Below the pieces are notes generated by a model. That model searched no databases and had not been told where the DNA came from. It was given only the letters and a program-made list of their open reading frames with translations. A DNA stretch of 64,000 nucleotides from Uranotaenia lowii (lineage: Eukaryota; Arthropoda; Insecta; Diptera; Culicidae), in contig NC_073691.1 in NCBI RefSeq assembly GCF_029784155.1, positions 95,035,617 through 95,099,616 on the forward strand, in the 5' to 3' direction. A program made the position numbers and the translations under genes. Position 1 is the first letter of the stretch, and each line of letters starts with the position of its first letter. Below are positions 32,601 to 44,600 of the stretch, in pieces.

Positions 32601-33060
32601 TTAAACGGTGGATTAGAAAATTGATAAGATTATTAAATCTGAGCTTTTGAGTTTTATGCAATTCAATTTCATTGGCCAATTTCTAACTTTGAAGTTATCA
32701 TTGATGACCAATGTAGTCGATTCAACCATCCAATTTTGAGAAAATTTATTGTAAAACTGTTTAGTACTGCAAATTCAAACAAATGATATCTTAGAATTTA
32801 ACATTGATTACTCTTCAAAATAATTAATGGGATGTTCGTGCCCAAGAATAGAAAAATTGAATTGGTATCTTCGGTTCAGATCTTTATCTATTTTCGATAA
32901 CTTCAAAAAACTATTAGTGAGCTTTCAACATTTAAGGTAAACTAATAATAAAACTGTATAAATAAAAAAAAGTGAAAAAATACACACATACAATTGAAAA
33001 CATGCAAAATAAGTTTTTATTATGGTTCAACAAAGTTCGGAAGTCTTTTTAGAAATTTTT
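29610..33060. other. Long A+T-rich intergenic stretch
   Basis: No gene recognised. Contains a copy of the AAAGGGAATCTTTC repeat at 29873-29926, a LINE 3'-end-like AGGCTACAAAATTCAC near 31083, and a run of 19 Cs at 32472-32490 followed by GCACGGGCCTG, which looks like a degraded hAT terminus. Confidence 0.45.
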
Positions 33061-33063
33061 GAG

Positions 33064-33613
33064 TAGGAGAAAGTCGGGTAAGACGGACACAGCGGGTAAA
33101 ACGGACACTTTCAATATTTCGAGAATTACAATGTTTGGCACTAATCTAATGATGGGAATATGTTCGCCTGAGTGTATCAACACTTTCGAGACCCTTTATT
33201 TATTTATAGTAAGCAAAGTCCCATAATAGTAAACGAAACAAACAGAAACTTTGAGAATCCATTATTTGATGTAATTTTCTCTCCTCATTAAATAGTTCAT
33301 AACTCGCAAAATTTTCGAAAATGTCAACCGTTTTCAAAGGGAGAGTGTTTATTAGGCTTCTTTTTAACCATATGGAGGAAAATCAGCGAGTTTCGGTCAT
33401 AGGGCTTGAACATCAATCGTTTAGAAAAGAAAAAGTTGCTAAGGCGGGTAAGACGGACAGTCTTGATGAAGGAAATTTACTAATTCCAGTGGTTAATGCG
33501 ATAGTAAACAACCTAAACTGCCCATCTGCACGAAAACTGCGATGAAAATAGCAATATCTGGTTTTCTTTTGCGATTCTACCTTAGGGTGTCCGTCTTACC
33601 CGACTTTCCCCTA
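33064..33613. mobile_element. TAGGG-type inverted-repeat element, word GGTAAGACGGACA
   Basis: The left end TAGGAGAAAGTCGGGTAAGA then CGGACAC and the right end (inverse TAGGGGAAAGTCGGGTAAGA) bound 550 bp, with TA at both outer edges. The word recurs at about 33078, 33093 (one change) and 33446, and inverted at about 33588. Non-coding. Confidence 0.85.
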
Positions 33614-33619
33614 AATAAA

Positions 33620-34160
33620 ATTTAAACAAACCAATGCACAAGAAGGTTATCCATCTTGAAAAGTGGGATAATCTACAACAGATATTTTCATTAGATAAGG
33701 GATAGGAAAGATAAAAAACAGTTCCATCTTTTAAAGAAAAACATATAGGGCCAAAACTATTGAAGCTTCCTAAAAAATGATGGATGTAAAAAATGGGTTT
33801 GTTGGATAATTTTTCCAACAGCACGCAATATCGATTCCAGAGTGCGCGTCGATCGATTTCAAGAAAAGCTATCCCAGTTAGAAAGTGCCACCCAACTTTC
33901 GAAAAAAATGGGCAATTCAGACGATAAAATCGGGCTTAAAATGTACATTTTTCCTACAGAGCATTTGTATCGGAAAAATGGTAGGTTCGCCACCTACCGT
34001 TGGTATTGCAAACTAGCTAAATTTGACGAAAAAAATAGCCAGAAAATGATCGAATTTTTGTTCTAAGTGTCCTGTCAGTATGATCAGTGGTATAAGTTTG
34101 TCTGTGGTATAAGGTTACGAGTCAAGTTTTTACTATGTTTGAGGCCCATCTGTCCTTTCA
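33620..34160. other. Intergenic with one GTG-started open frame
   Basis: A plus frame at about 33842-34066 has ordinary amino-acid composition but only a GTG start and no recognised domain. Nothing else seen. Confidence 0.3.
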
Positions 34161-34167
34161 CAGGGGG

Positions 34168-36640
34168 GGATTTTTTTTATTATCTGACGGGTTTGCGCCG
34201 GGGGTCTTCAGATTTTCCCCAAAATTGAAAATTTGGTTCATTTTTGCGACTTAAAAACACATGTATTTTTTCAGATTTCTAACATTTTTATTTTTTGAGT
34301 TAGCTTCGGTTAGATTTTTTTGTAAATAAAAAATAACCATTTTTCAAAGCTACATAACTCTGTTGTTTCTCAACGGAATTTTACCAACTTTCCAAATAGA
34401 ATAGTTGAAAAAAATTAAATAATGGCCTTCAACATGAAAAGTTGTAATAAACTTTAAATGGCGTCTAAAAGTACCGTCTGCACCACCGAATATTTTGCAA
34501 AAAATACCATTGTATAGCTCGATTCATGATGCAACTTTCATCTGAAGACACCAAAGTGGGCCATTAACATCTTGAAGAGTTATGAAAGAAATAATGACAA
34601 TAAATCTCTTTTTTGCATCGAAAACAAACAATGTCGAACACCGGCACTCACATATGGAGATAGCGCGCACTTCTAACAACATGGAAACAAAAGAACTTAT
34701 CAAAGCTGGTAAAAACACTATTTTTTCGTCCTTTTCAGACTGCCCCTACTCGCATAACAGTCCCATATGAATTTTCGTCATTTTAGGTCAACATAAGGCT
34801 TCAACATAAAAGACTATAAAAAGAGGTTTTGTTCTAGAAATTTCGAAAAAAAAATATCAATTCGTAGCTGTCCTATATGAAATATACCTGAATAACAGTC
34901 CCATATGTGAAATATCACGGATTTGGTTACTTTTCAATGTTTCTTTCGGCGAAATAGTCTTTGGGTTTATTGCTTTAAATCATTTAAACATTTTTTAACT
35001 CACTTGATGTCGAATAATGCACACTAGTTTTCGAAGGCAGGTCTGACTTTCTTAGGAATGACTTCCTGAGCGAAAAACTATCGGATGCAATCAAAAATCG
35101 TAAAAAGATTCAACTTACAATGTGGAATTCATGATATTTTTTAGTAAAAGTATGTTTCTTTTTCTGACAATTGCATTTAGAAGTTCAAAAATGATCAAAT
35201 TTAAGTCTTAGAAAGTAGCTTGGTGAGAAAAACATATTTTGTATGGGACTGTTATGCTAATAGATTCGAAAAAAGTTTCAAATATGGTCGATTAACAGTC
35301 TCATAATTAATAAAAATGGTGCTCTCGACCTTACCAATAAACCAATTTCGAAAATTTCAGGTCTAACGATTTATCACAACAACCTAGAAACGATTTTCGT
35401 TTATGCTGAAAGTGGTGGTCACGATTTGAAAATATATTTCAAAACAGAAAAAGCTGATTGTCTCGCTTGCTTATTTTTCTATATGGGACTGTTATGAAAG
35501 AAGGGGCGGTAGATTGTTGCAGCAACTGACTTCATGTTATATCCAAAAATCTAATAACGTATTCGTTTATACCCAGTTTTGCACCAGGTCACAACAAGTT
35601 ATGCACATTTTACTGTAATTTTTAGAAGTTTATGCGCTAAGTTTTGCATCCGTAATTCCCCAGATTTGATTTAAAATGAACGGTGGAACACTGAAGATTC
35701 GTGTGTGAGCGATCGAGGTAGCAAAACACTGACGACGAATTATGTTCGTTCTAGTATGGTAAACCTCAAAACTGGGCGAATGTAGAAAACGAATACGATA
35801 AAAGTATCATATTTTCATCATTTTACAGCCTGGGCTGGCCATACTGAGCTCTTTGATTATTTCTACAACATTTGTGCCACTTTCTCATACTTTTTTGATC
35901 AATGGGAAAGGATTTTGGTGTCCAGTGCTTAGCTCCCGATATAAAACTATGTAAAGCACGTCTATATTTCATTTTTTAATCACATTTTTGAATTTTGGTT
36001 AAAATTTAAAGTCAGTTTTGCTGCAAACACTCTACAAAGCACGAAAAAGTAGTGGTTTTTACCTGCTTTGGTAAGTTCTTTTGTTTCCATGTTGCTAGAA
36101 GTGCTTGCTATCTCCATATGTGAGTGCAGTTGTTCCACCATTGTTTGTTTTCGATGCAAAAAAAAGAGATTTATTGTCATTATTTCTTTCATAACTCTTC
36201 AAGGTGTTAATGGCCCACTTTGGTGTCTTCAGATGAAAGTTGCATCATGAATCGAGCTATACAATGGTATTTTTTTGCAAAATATTCGGTGATGCAGACG
36301 GTACTTTTAGACGCCATTTAAAGTTTATTTACAACTTTTCATGTTGAAGGTCATTATTTAATTTTTTTCAACTATTCTATTTGGAAAGCTGATAAAATTT
36401 CAATGCATTTTGATGTGCTATTTTATAATTTCCGTTGAGAAACAACAGAGTTATGTAACTTTGAAAAATGGTTATTTTTTATTTACAAAAAAATCTAACC
36501 GAAGCTAACTCAAAAAATAAAAATGTTAGAAATCTGAAAAAATACATGTGTTTTTAAGTCGCAAAAATGAACCAAATTTTCAATTTTGGGGAAAATCTGA
36601 AGACCCCCGGCGCAAATTGTCAGATAATAAAAAAAAAATC
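34168..36640. mobile_element. Large foldback element with arms of about 570-600 bp
   Basis: 34168 to about 34733 is repeated inverted at about 36037-36640 with scattered changes. The outer sequence is GGATTTTTTTTATTATCTGA and the matching inverse is preceded by GGCGCAAATTGTCAG. About 1.3 kb separates the arms and includes another inverted-repeat element. No coding sequence; apparent frames in the two arms are mirror images of each other. Confidence 0.85.
34741..35511. mobile_element. Inverted-repeat element nested in the foldback, word CATAACAGTCCCATAT
   Basis: TGCCCCTACTCGCATAACAG then TCCCATAT at the left matches the inverse of the right end (ACCGCCCCTTCTTTCATAAC then AGTCCCATAT). The word recurs near 34893, inverted near 35245, and degenerate near 35293. 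Confidence 0.65.
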
Positions 36641-37530
36641 CCCAGGGGGGATGAGATGTGGAAAAAAAGTTTATGCATTACTCGAGAACTAATCGAACAA
36701 AAAAAAATTAACAGGGAAGTACATTCAAGTACGAGAAATGTTATTTTTATATTTTGAGACCCTTCACTCTCTCCAAAGCGAAGAGGGGAAAGAGGAGGGA
36801 GGTTTTCATACAAAATTTTTGAATCCCTCGAGAACTTATTATTCAAATTTAATAGCAAAGGGTATTTGAGTAGAATTTTTTTTTCTGTGATTGTTTAAAG
36901 CTTCTACCCCCTTTCACTGATTCGATAGGGAGGGGGAAGAGGATCTCTCATACATTTTTTTAATAACTCGATTGCAAATCTAGCAAATGGTAACAAATTG
37001 GGAAGAGTATTTAAGTTCAAGATGATGAATTCTTGATGATTTGGTTCCCCTCACGGGATGGGAAGAGAAGAAAGGTGCCGTACGTTTGTTTTTTTACAAA
37101 TTCAAGAGCTTATAAAATAAATTTAACCAAATTTTGCCGGGGAAAGTATAAGAATACGAGAAATGATTCTAAGGTTAAAAAACCCTTTTCACCTTCCAGT
37201 CGGGATTAAGAGATGGGAAAATAGTTCCGCACATTTTTTTTGTATTACTTGAGAACTTATCCAACAAATGGAACCAAATTTAAAAGAAAAAGTATTCAAG
37301 TAGGAAAAATGTTTCTATTTATTAAAGAAAAATTCCATACAGTACAGAGCCAGGAATGGGCGAGCTTTTATCGCATAGTTTTAAAAACTTTTCAAGCAAT
37401 AGATAACCCTATTTTACATGAAAGATTTTTTTAAGATTCATTCCTTTTTTCAGAGGAGAAACGGAAAAAAGGAAAGTATGTAAAGCTTGAAAACTTATCA
37501 AGCAAATATAGCCATACGTGAAATGTGATG
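36640..37530. repeat. Degenerate tandem repeat, unit about 140 bp
   Basis: GAGAACTTAT-type words followed by CAAATTTA recur near 36687, 36830, 36965, 37103, 37250 and 37487. The units also share GTATTCAAGTA and GAGAAATG text and G-rich AGAGGGGAAAGAGG segments. Strongly diverged. Confidence 0.55.
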
Positions 37531-37662
37531 TTATTTGATAACGGAATAATAATAATGGAGGCGCGTGGTGTGTCTCCAATTTCTTTGGGGAGTGAGGTAT
37601 ATTAGTTATATTATTATATTTGCTTCTATGGACATGCTGAAGGCCCTATTGGTAACTTCAAT

Positions 37663-37803
37663 GGGCGATGGAATCGAAAAGTTATTCTTTCTCTCCTTAA
37701 GAAAACCCCGAAGATCTGTCAAAAGTTAGGTGAAATTTTAGCTGCATTCCACTTGCACTTATGGAAAACCATCACCCAAATTCGGCAGCGCTTCCATCGC
37801 CTA
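37663..37803. mobile_element. Short inverted-repeat element (GGGCGATGGAATCG), copy 2
   Basis: Ends GGGCGATGGAATCG and CGCTTCCATCGCC are inverted. The interior matches copy 1 at 29465-29608. Confidence 0.78.
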
Positions 37804-37809
37804 TACTGA

Positions 37810-39530
37810 GTAGATGCGAACCGGCAGCACCACATGGAGGGCAGCAGAGTAGCAAAATAGGGCTGACCGAAGTAAGGAGAGGAGAATATAGTTTTTGTAT
37901 TTGCTCTATCAACGATTCCTTGTGAGCTGAACAGAATGTCGTTCAAATTTGTAATGAAACTTCAAAGTTTCTATAAGAACTTAAATTTTGGGCTGAACAT
38001 CAGCTCATTGATTGAGCTTATTAAACTGTGTTTGACCTGTTTAAAAAGACTTTTGGTTACTTAAGAAGTTGTTTAAATTTTTTTTCGGGGCATTTGTAGA
38101 GAATCTTGTTGAAATATGCTTCATCATAACAAACATTACACACAACAACATTTAGTTGTTGCTTGGGCTCAAAGACTCTCCTCTTAGAAGAACATTCAGT
38201 ATCTGTTGAATAAAAAAGAATAGAAATAATCAGTACTCATCACACTGAGATTTGTGCTACCCAACATAGGCATGAAACATGAAATCCAATGTGATAAAAT
38301 TTTTACTAAAATTAATTCAGACCAAGAATATGTGCTACAATAAAATAGTTAATTTATGTGAAAGAAAAGTTTGATTGTATAGGTATAATTAACATTCGTC
38401 TTCATAGATAAAACAGTTGTTGAAAATTCAGGTTCAATTACACCAAAACGTGGTTCATAAAGGAATATCATATCCCCGAGCTATAAAATATAAGATACCA
38501 CACGGGACGTTCGGCCAATATCCGGAGGTGGTCTTCCTCATCAGTCCATTGTGAATGTATTGCTTGCCATTAATCGAATTTACGACTTCTCCAATCAATG
38601 GGACCACTAGAAATATAATTTCGGTGACAAATGGAATCAGATAATATAAATCTTTCGCCTTGTTTCGTAATGATGATGGGACGGTCTCCGAGCACGTGTA
38701 CATATCTTCATGTGTGTGTGTGCGGTGGATCCAGGTGAGAATTTTGGAAATGAACTTTAGGCGATGCGCGAGGGGCGGGCGACCTCCAATTTTTGCTTAC
38801 AAAACACGTTTTACGAGGTGTTTTGCTATCATATGTTTGTCGCCTGCAGCTATTTTTCGGGATAAACGCTCTGCATGTTGAGTGTGTTTTGTTGCTGGTA
38901 ATAACAAACATAACCATGTTTGGTCCCCATCGACGAAAATACCAGAATTGATTTATTTTTCTTTCTCCAATTTGCCCCACCGGATGCACCTTCATTTGGA
39001 CGTTTTTTGTGCTTATATTTATGTGGTTTTATTCAGTAACAACAGGGATACAGAGAGATTTGGTGATAATGGCCACAAGAAGGAAAAGTAACTTAGCACT
39101 TCGTTCCCTTCGTACACAGGGATGAAACTAACCGTCATACATTTATGAACGAAACGCATGTTCCGAATATAATTTCGCTGCGCTATAAATATTTGATAAC
39201 CCCTTCATAACTCGATAGAGTTTATGACGATCGAAGACGTTGAAGCAAACCACTTTTGAATCGTAAACTTCTATTTTGAAACTAGTTGTACTGATGAAAA
39301 GAGCAACCCAGAGAAAAAATTGATTGAATGTACGTTTTTTTAATGGATTTCTTTTATTTCTGTTTAAAATTTATTCCAAGGTTCGAATACGTATTTCAGA
39401 TTCTTAACTTAATTTCCCGAGTTCGAAATTTGAATTATAATTCTGAGTTTTGATTTGAATCTGCAATGAATCTGAATTCGGAATCTGAATAATTCGAGCC
39501 TGTCCACCACTAAGCTTTTTTTTATGTATT
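37810..39530. other. Intergenic; one weak membrane-like open frame
   Basis: Apart from the frame at 38455-38703 no gene is supported. An isolated TTGTTGCTTGGG at 38158-38168 resembles the end of the CCCAAGCAAC element. Confidence 0.35.
38455..38703 (-). CDS. Open frame with a membrane-like segment, possible exon
   Basis: An 82-codon minus-strand frame reads MYTCSETVPSSLRNKAKDLY, a hydrophobic run LIPFVTEIIFLVVPLIGEVV, and a polar tail. It could be an exon of a multi-pass membrane protein such as a chemoreceptor, but no diagnostic motif or flanking exon was found. The surrounding DNA is not obviously repetitive, which makes a host exon possible. Confidence 0.25.
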   Translation of the reverse strand: MYTCSETVPSSLRNKAKDLYYLIPFVTEIIFLVVPLIGEVVNSINGKQYIHNGLMRKTTSGYWPNVPCGILYFIARGYDIPL

Positions 39531-40044
39531 ACTAGCTGATTTACCCGGCCTTGCTCGGGTTTGCATAAAATATAAATCAAAATGAGTCGTTTGACTTTAC
39601 GAAATTTTGGTAGCTTTGTATTCAATATGTTTTGTATATTTATTATGAGAAAATTTTACCTATGTTGTGTCATGTATGTAAGCTTGAAAGTTTTGTTAGT
39701 GTTTTTCAAGTTTTGAATGACAATATTTACTGTGTTTCCCTTTTTTATAACTTTGAAACACTTATAGTTATGAGGTTCGTATTCATAGAAATTAAAAATA
39801 ATTACCCTGAATGCTTTTTTTATTTCATCACGAAAAACATTTTAGACCCACCCTTTTTAAAGGAAGCTTGAATAGCTTTGGCCTTCTATTTTTGTTTATC
39901 TTCAAATGATTAAACTATATTTTTATCTTTCCCACCCCGCATCTAATGAAATCTCTTTTGGAGATGATCTCCTCGGATGCTTTATGCCAAATGCTTTCCC
40001 GTATGCTATTTATATTCAAGCTTTATTTGCTCAGAAAATTTTAT

Positions 40045-40125
40045 GAAGGCTTTCGAAACTTGCCGCAGCTCGTGGCCTCAAGGTCTTCCAAGCCAACGGC
40101 CATGAGTTCGAATCCCAGTCAGTAA
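40045..40125 (+). ncRNA. tRNA-like segment, probable SINE head or tRNA pseudogene
   Basis: GCTCGTGGCCTCAAGGTC resembles an A box and GAGTTCGAATCCCA an RNA polymerase III B box (GGTTCGANTCC), spaced as in tRNA genes. No complete cloverleaf could be drawn. Confidence 0.4.
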
Positions 40126-40165
40126 ACTTTTGTGGTTTAGTGGTTTTAGCATTTGTGAGATACAG

Positions 40166-40372
40166 AAAACCAAATACAAACACATACAGGATCTCAATGA
40201 AACTTAATGATACCTCGAAGAGATTCCTTTTATTTAATTCTAAGCGTACATCTTTCGAGTATATTATGGCTAGATATACTCGAAAGATGTACGCTTAGAA
40301 TTAAGTAAAAGGAATCTCTTAGAGGTAACATTAAGTTTCATTGAGATCCTGTATGTGTTTGTATTTGGTTTT
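40166..40372. repeat. Inverted repeat with arms of about 100 bp
   Basis: AAAACCAAATACAAACACAT at 40166 and its exact inverse ending at 40372 pair inward almost without gaps to a short loop near TATGGCTAG (about 40266-40274). It follows the tRNA-like segment directly. Confidence 0.9.
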
Positions 40373-41775
40373 TCAAACTTGTTGAAGACTCATTTTTCAT
40401 GTTTTCAAATGTATGTGTACTTTTTGTTGTTTTTTCAACACCGTTTTTTATTAGATTTTCTTAAATGTTCCAAGTTCCACTAATAGTTTTTTGAAGTGAT
40501 CTAAAAGAAATTATTTCGGAACCCAAATCGCCATTTTATAATGTTATAACAAAAGAGTTTTTTAAAAATTTTTCCTTTCTTGGGAAAAAATCTCATTAAT
40601 TATTGTGAAGAGTGATAAAGTAAAAATTCTTGAAAATAATTTGATTGAATTCGAAGTACTTAACGGTTTAAGTTTTCGCATAATTGGATGGTAAAATTGA
40701 ACACATTGATGATCAACATTCATACAATAGTCATAGATTGACCCATAAAATTGAATTGTATAAAATTTAAAACCTCATACTTGATTTCAAATAAAGTTTC
40801 TTGCGATGAATTTGGTTTTTCCAGATAATGCACGTTAAATTTTTGAGTCCTCCGTTTAGATATCTCGACGGCTTTCAAAGCGTTGAAATCACAGCTCTGA
40901 ATTCAATTATTTTATCTTTCTCTATGAGGAATTCTAAAAATACGAAAATGGTTAGTTCTGAAAAGCTTGATTTTCAGATAATAGCTTAATATGTTTTCAG
41001 CACTCTATCCAAATTCATAATGAAGATAAATCATTGCATCCATACTTCACACACTGTATATTCTTATAGACTCCAAAGCTCTGCAGCAGTGGTAAGAAGT
41101 ACTTAGAAAACCACTACAATTCAAGTCAATACATAATTTACAGGTTAGTTGTATTTTTCAATCCGAAATGTTAGCTCATTATTGCATCCAGAATTCTCGT
41201 ATCTACCGGTACCACGTGCTTTTAGCAGTAGGAGGTACAAAAAACACCCGCCAAAATTTCCCCTTTCAAATCTCTAACGCTCAGCAAGCTTTGATTTGCT
41301 TTCCAGTACACGTGAACTCTGGATAGTCGTTTCTTATACCCGGCCCATGGTGATGGAGAAAACAACCCGCCAAAGGAAACGAAAATCGGCTGCCAAATGG
41401 GTGCCATGACTTTTGATTTGTGGGAATAAAAACGAAAGTTGTATGGGAGAATCCCTTTTCTTAGGTGGGAGGGGTTCAGAACTATCACTAAAACCTTACC
41501 CTGGTTCAAATACATCTCTGTACCAAATTTCAGGCTGATTGGTTAAGCGGTGTCGATTTGTATAAGGTGCATACAAACAAACAAACATATATAGTCCAAC
41601 TCATCTTTATATATTAGATTTTATATTCGTTAATATTCATTGCATCGTTTGACAAATGGATTCAGCTTTATTCTGCATTGAAAAGCAATCAAATAAAAAA
41701 AACTAGTGTTCGATGATTACCCGATTAGGAGAGCATATCAAAATTACTTATCAAACCCATCTCAATGAGATATGG

Positions 41776-44595
41776 TTGACAAAAATGACAAAAATGACAA
41801 AAATGACAAAAATGACAAAAATGACAAAAATGACAAAAATGACAAAAATGACAAAAATGACAAAAATGACAAAAATGACAAAAATGACAAAAATGACAAA
41901 AATGACAAAAATGACAAAAATGACAAAAAAGACAAAAATGACAAAAATGACAAAAATGACAAAAATGACAAAAATGACAAAAATGACAAAAATGACAAAA
42001 ATGACAAAAATGACAAAAATGACAAAAATGACAAAAATGACAAAAATGACAAAAATGACAAAAATGACAAAAATGACAAAAATGACAAAAATGACAAAAA
42101 TGACAAAAATGACAAAAATGACAAAAATGACAAAAATGACAAAAATGACAAAAATGACAAAAATGACAAAAATGACAAAAATGACAAAAATGACAAAAAT
42201 GACAAAAATGACAAAAATGACAAAAATGACAAAAATGACAAAAATGACAAAAATGACAAAAATGACAAAAATGACAAAAATGACAAAAATGACAAAAATG
42301 ACAAAAATGACAAAAATGACAAAAATGACAAAAATGACAAAAAAGACAAAAATGACAAAAATGACAAAAATGACAAAAATGACAAAAATGACAAAAATGA
42401 CAAAAATGACAAAAATGACAAAAATGACAAAAATGACAAAAATGACAAAAATGACAAAAAAGACAAAAATGACAAAAATGACAAAAATGACAAAAATGAC
42501 AAAAATGACAAAAATGACAAAAATTACAAAAATGACAAAAATGACAAAAATGACAAAAATGACAAAAATGACAAAAATTACAAAAATGACAAAAATGACA
42601 AAAATGACAAAAATGACAAAAATGACAAAAATGACAAAAATGACAAAAATGACAAAAATGACAAAAATGACAAAAATGCTAAAAATGACAAAAATGACAA
42701 AAATGACAAAAATGACACAAATGACAAAAATGACAAAAATGACAAAAATGACAAAAATGACAAAAATGACAAAAATGACAAAAATGACAAAAATGACAAA
42801 AATGACAAAAATGACAAAAATGACAAAAATGACAAAAATGACAAAAATGACAAAAATGACAAAAATGACAAAAATGACAAAAATGACAAAAATGACAAAA
42901 ATGACAAAAATGACAAAAATGACAAAAATGACAAAAATGACAAAAATGACAAAAAAGACAAAAATGACAAAAATGACAAAAATGACAAAAATGACAAAAA
43001 TGACAAAAATGACAAAAATGACAAAAATGACAAAAATGACAAAAATGACAAAAATGACAAAAATGACAAAAATGACAAAAATGACAAAAATGACAAAAAT
43101 GACAAAAATGACAAAAATGACAAAAATGACAAAAATGACAAAAATGACAAAAATGACAAAAATGACAAAAATGATAAAAATGATAAAAATGACAAAAATG
43201 ACAAAAATGACAAAAATGACACAAATGACAAAAATGACAAAAATGACAAAAATGACAAAAATGACAAAAATGACAAAAATGACAAAAATGACAAAAATGA
43301 CAAAAATGACAAAAATGACAAAAATGACAAAAATGACAAAAATGACAAAAATGACAAAAATGACAAAAATGACAAAAATGACAAAAATGACAAAAATGAC
43401 AAAAATGACAAAAATGACAAAAATGACAAAAATGACAAAAATGACAAAAATGACAAAAATGACAAAAATGACAAAAATGACAAAAATGACAAAAATGACA
43501 AAAATGACAAAAATGACAAAAATGACAAAAATGACAAAAATGACAAAAATGACAAAAATGACAAAAATGACAAAAATGACAAAAATGACAAAAATGACAA
43601 AAATGACAAAAATGACAAAAATGACAAAAATGACAAAAATGACAAAAATGACAAAAATGACAAAAATGACAAAAATGACAAAAATGATAAAAATGACAAA
43701 AATGACAAAAATGACAAAAATGACAAAAATGACAAAAATGACAAAAATGACAAAAATGACAAAAATGACAAAAATGACAAAAATGACAAAAATGACAAAA
43801 ATGACAAAAATGACAAAAATGACAAAAATGACAAAAATGACAAAAATGACAAAAATGACAAAAATGACAAAAATGACAAAAATGACAAAAATGACAAAAA
43901 TGACAAAAATGACAAAAATGACAAAAATGACAAAAATGACAAAAATGACAAAAATGACAAAAATGACAAAAATGACAAAAATGACAAAAATGACAAAAAT
44001 GACAAAAATGACAAAAATGACAAAAATGACAAAAATGACAAAAATGACAAAAATGACAAAAATGACAAAAATGACAAAAATGACAAAAATGACAAAAATG
44101 ACAAAAATGACAAAAATGACAAAAATGACAAAAATGACAAAAATGACAAAAATGACAAAAATGACAAAAATGACAAAAATGACAAAAATGACAAAAATGA
44201 CAAAAATGACAAAAATGACAAAAATGACAAAAATGACAAAAATGACAAAAATGACATAAATGACAAAAATGACAAAAATGACAAAAATGACAAAAATGAC
44301 AAAAATGACAAAAATGACAAAAATGACAAAAATGACAAAAATGACAAAAATGAAAAAAAATGACAAAAATGACAAAAATGACAAAAATGACAAAAATGAC
44401 AAAAATGACAAAAATGACAAAAATGACAAAAATGACAAAAATGACAAAAATGACAAATATGACAAATATGACAAATATGACAAATATGACAAAAATGACA
44501 AAAATGACAAAAATGACAAAAAAGACAAAAATGACAAAAAAGACAAAAATGACAAAAAAGACAAAAAAGACAAAAATGACAAAAATGATATAAAA
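41776..44595. repeat. Satellite, 9-bp unit ATGACAAAA, about 313 units
   Basis: An almost uniform array. Sparse variants are TG-to-AG (e.g. 41929, 42339, 42461, 42956), GAC-to-TAC (42523, 42578), ACACAAATG (42714-42720 and 43218-43224, 504 bases = 56 units apart) and GATAAAA. 43230-44250 has hardly any variant. Because 9 is a multiple of 3, every frame stays open, producing meaningless long ORFs of MTK, NDK, VIF or SFL repeats. Confidence 0.99.
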
Positions 44596-44600
44596 TTCAA

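Larger units (their letters stand above)
39531..41622. repeat. Dispersed repeat, copy 2, with tRNA-like segment and hairpin inside
   Basis: It begins ACTAGCTGATTTACCCGGCC, as in 16878. The likely other end is at 41500-41622, with TTTCAGGCTGATTGG, ACAAACAAACAAACA and TTTATATATTAGAT, a pattern typical of the 3' end of dispersed insect repeats. Whether it is one element end to end is uncertain. Confidence 0.45.

Noticed and set aside
33842..34066. 74-codon frame with ordinary composition
   Set aside because: It starts with GTG, lacks splice sites at plausible positions and matches no family I know; mentioned only in the stretch description.
34524..36250. Paired similar frames (34524-34770 and 35980-36250)
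   Set aside because: They are the two arms of the same foldback read in opposite directions.
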